NCBI GenBank assembly: GCA_025331125.1
Contig: JAOALB010000192.1
Coordinates: 22,555 to 86,554, forward strand
Direction of reading: 5' to 3'
DNA: 64,000 nt
Source: Mycogone perniciosa
Taxonomy: Eukaryota > Ascomycota > Sordariomycetes > Hypocreales > Hypocreaceae
In this document: positions 61,401-64,000 of the stretch, one piece after another
Layout: each line of letters opens with the position of its first letter
How positions within the stretch are numbered: position 1 is the stretch's first letter
Notes under the pieces: generated by a model
The model's input: the letters and a program-made list of their open reading frames with translations, nothing else
Told to the model about the DNA's origin: nothing
Databases searched by the model: none
Position numbers and translations under genes: made by a program

Positions 61401-63926
61401 AATTATAGCTTTTAATATAGAGAAATATATAGCAGGAAAACCTAAACTTAATAAACTAAATATTTTAAAGAAACTGCTATTTTAGCTATATAATTTATAT
61501 AATATTTTCCTGCTGAAAATAATAAATAAATTTCCTTTATAATAGGCTTAAAACTATAAAATTAAGATATTGCTAGGAAAAGACCTTTTATATTAAGGAA
61601 ATAAGCTATTTTTATTTAATAAACTGCAGGTAATAAAAAAATAGTTAAATAATAATTGAGTAAAAGGATTTATCTGCGAATTATAAATATAATATACTAT
61701 TTTTTTCCTTTTAACTATAAAATTAAAAGGCAGTATCTATATTTATTAAAACTATTAAAGGTTAAATAATATTACTATTAAAAATTAATGCCTATTATTA
61801 TTAATTTAAGAAACCTTTAATGCTTGAAGCTATATAAAGGTATATATAAAACTTAATATTATTGCTATATTTAATAACCTTTATATTGCTAAAAGAGATA
61901 TATAAAAAACAGTATTTATTATAAAGTTTAGCCTCTTTAAGATATTAGTTATACCTTTTAGCCTTTATAATATATTTATTATATTTTAATACTATATTAA
62001 TTATATTTTTTATAACTTCTTTAACTGTATTTATATAATATACTTTAATAATATCTTTATATACTATTTAAGTTAAAAAGAATATTAAAAATATATCTGT
62101 AAAATAATAGCCTGCCTTTAAAACGCTAGCCTTTACATCAATATTATTAAATATAAATTTAAAATAATAAAAATAAAATATTTAAGCTTAATTATTACTT
62201 TAAAGGGATTAAAGATAAATCTTAAAAAGGTTAAAGTTATATTAAATTGGCAATTACTTAAAAGAGTAAAAGACTTATAAAAGTTTTTTAGCTTTATAAA
62301 CTTTTAATACTATTTTATTTAAAAATACTTTAAAATAGCTATATTATTAAATAAACTTTTAAAGAAAGATTAACTATATATTTAAAGAAAAAAATAGTAG
62401 GAAGCCTTTAATTTAATTAAATATACTTTTAAATTAACTTTAATTTTAGCTTTTTTTTAATTATAATAAATAAATAGTCTTTAAAATAAATGCCTTTAAT
62501 TAAATATTAAGCAGTATCCTATTATAGTATAATAAAGAAGGCATTTTATACTTTATTATATTCTTTTTTATAAAGTATAACACTTAAGAATATAACTATA
62601 AAATTTATAATATAAAGCTTTTAGCTATTATTAAAGTAATAAAAGAGTAGCGCTTAGAATTATAAAGCTTATAAAAATGTAATATTATTATAGACTATAA
62701 AAACTTTAAATACTTTACCTCGATTAAAGCCTTAAATTAATAATAAGTTTAATAGTTTAAATTCCTTTTTAGCTTTAACTTCTATATTATTTATTAACCT
62801 GGCTTTAAGGCTGTAAAGCCTAACGCTTTAAGTAGAAAAGTAAAAGATAGGCCTGTAAAATTAAATCCCTTTAACAATTAAATTAAAAACAGGCAATATA
62901 CTATCCTCCCGCAAAGTTCTTTTAGCTTTAAAGCTTAAGTAATATTCTAAGATGAAATCTTATTAGATATAGAAATATCTATAAAGGCTGCCTCTATAAC
63001 TATAATAATACCTGCAGAAAATAGACTAATCGATAACTTAATTGCAGCAGTATATAAATGAAATACTATAGCGAGAGAAATAATAACTGCGCTTTAAGAC
63101 CCCAATATCCGCTAATAGTTAAAGTAGCTTTGCAGGGAACTTTAAATTATAATAAATAACTGCTAAGTAATAAATAATAAAATTTATTATTAAAAGCAGC
63201 TCTTTATTCCCTTTAATAATAAGCTTTATATATAAATCCTATTTAGAAACCACTTTAATAGCCTAGCTGGATACTTAGGCAGGTTTAAAACCTTAGACTT
63301 TATTAGCTAAATATATTAATAGCTATAAATTTTATGAGATACCAAAGCATTTATATAAGCCTGCAAACTATATATTAAAATAAAGGCCTTATAATCCTTA
63401 TTATAAAGTTTCCTTTAACTATTATTAGTTTTATTCCGCATATAGTTAAATATCTCTGTTAACTATATTATACTGCTGCCTAAATCCTATTATTATAATA
63501 CTACTTATAAGTATTTACTAGTAGTAATTTACTGCTTTACTAAAATATATTACTTTATACCTATTACTTTACTATTAATAAAAAAGCTAGCTAATATATT
63601 TATTAATAGGATTTACTGCCTTTATAGTATATTTAATAATATTATATTAGACTATAGTATATAATTTATATTAGAATTCTAGGAATAACTTTTAAAGCAA
63701 TTAAAAGTTATATTAAAACAGTTATTAGCCTTTTACTTTAAAATTAATAGCTAAATTAAAAGAATTAATGCAAATATAAAATAATACCTATAAGCCTTTA
63801 TTAACTTTTACTAGGATAACTAGGTCTATTAGCTTTTACTAGCTAGATTTGCTGTAAATAATATAGTATTTAAAACTATTAATATATTACTATTTTTCGC
63901 TAATTATAGTTTTAACCCTCGCTTAA
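58459..63926 (+). mobile_element. RIP-decayed Gypsy retrotransposon, plus strand
   Basis: Gag-like region from about 58,850. RT active site decayed to Tyr-Phe-Asn-Asn-Ile at 62,041-62,055, preceded by a relic of the FGLxNAPATFQ block. Integrase relics lie at about 63,540-63,810, including a decayed ETDGQTERINAN stretch near 63,740-63,780 (TTA AAA TTA ATA GCT AAA TTA AAA pattern). The order gag-RT-IN is that of Gypsy. 5' LTR not identified. The integrase is cut off at 63,926 by the LTR starting at 63,927. Stops throughout. Confidence 0.7.
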
Positions 63927-64000
63927 TGTCACGACCCGACCAGGCCAAGGCCCGGGTCCGGAAGAATATCGGAACGACGGGCCAATAAGAACATGATCAC
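63927..64000 (+). repeat. Start of a little-decayed Gypsy LTR (runs out of window)
   Basis: TGTCACGACCCGACCAGG onward matches the reverse complement of the solo LTR at 30,079-30,493, including AGAATATCGG and ATGATCAC. It is GC-rich and CpG-bearing, directly against decayed Gypsy integrase sequence. It is either the 5' LTR of a plus-strand element beyond the window or a solo LTR. The preceding CTTAA would be the target duplication. Confidence 0.8.

Overview
The window looks like a filamentous ascomycete chromosome, probably Eurotiomycetes-like. Three things suggest this: short introns (about 55-120 nt) with GTATGT/GTAAGT donors and CTAAC branch points, Copia and Gypsy LTR retrotransposons, and very strong C-to-T/G-to-A decay of the repeats. 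That decay resembles repeat-induced point mutation (RIP): CpG is nearly absent, TAA/TAG replaces CAA/CAG/TGG, and almost no reading frame of 60 codons survives in the AT-rich part. The order and lineage are inferred; no marker gene is present.

Layout. 1-29,359 is an AT-rich repeat block: a minus-strand Copia remnant, a minus-strand Gypsy with its LTR at 1,964, a complete Copia (10,835-18,236, target duplication ACTTA) inserted in another retroelement, a chromodomain-bearing Gypsy end, and a second minus-strand Gypsy (23.1-28.8 kb). About 29,360-38,502 is an island of balanced composition. It carries a solo LTR, two copies of a 119-121 bp TG..CA element, an NRPS-like adenylation gene in 8 exons with a premature stop, a hypothetical minus-strand gene, and a small secreted-protein gene. 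38,503-63,926 is again AT-rich: a truncated Gypsy, a Copia (42,131-56,502) carrying a second Copia of the same family in opposite orientation (43,815-51,014, target duplication ACTAT), a 1.9 kb DNA transposon with ~173 bp terminal inverted repeats, and a plus-strand Gypsy cut by a fresh LTR at 63,927.

The small non-autonomous elements give a relative chronology. In several places the paralogous copy of the host transposon preserves the empty site, so insertion boundaries and target duplications can be read directly. Some insertions (15,495; 25,964; 30,079; 63,927) are still CpG-bearing inside or beside heavily decayed hosts and must be younger.

The island genes are the only candidates for cellular function. 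The adenylation gene has intact splice sites but carries G-to-A/C-to-T changes in conserved core motifs, so it appears to be a recent pseudogene. The secreted-protein gene has a clear signal peptide, and its 3' end may also be shortened by C-to-T changes. No tRNA, rRNA, CRISPR or bacterial-type signal was seen.
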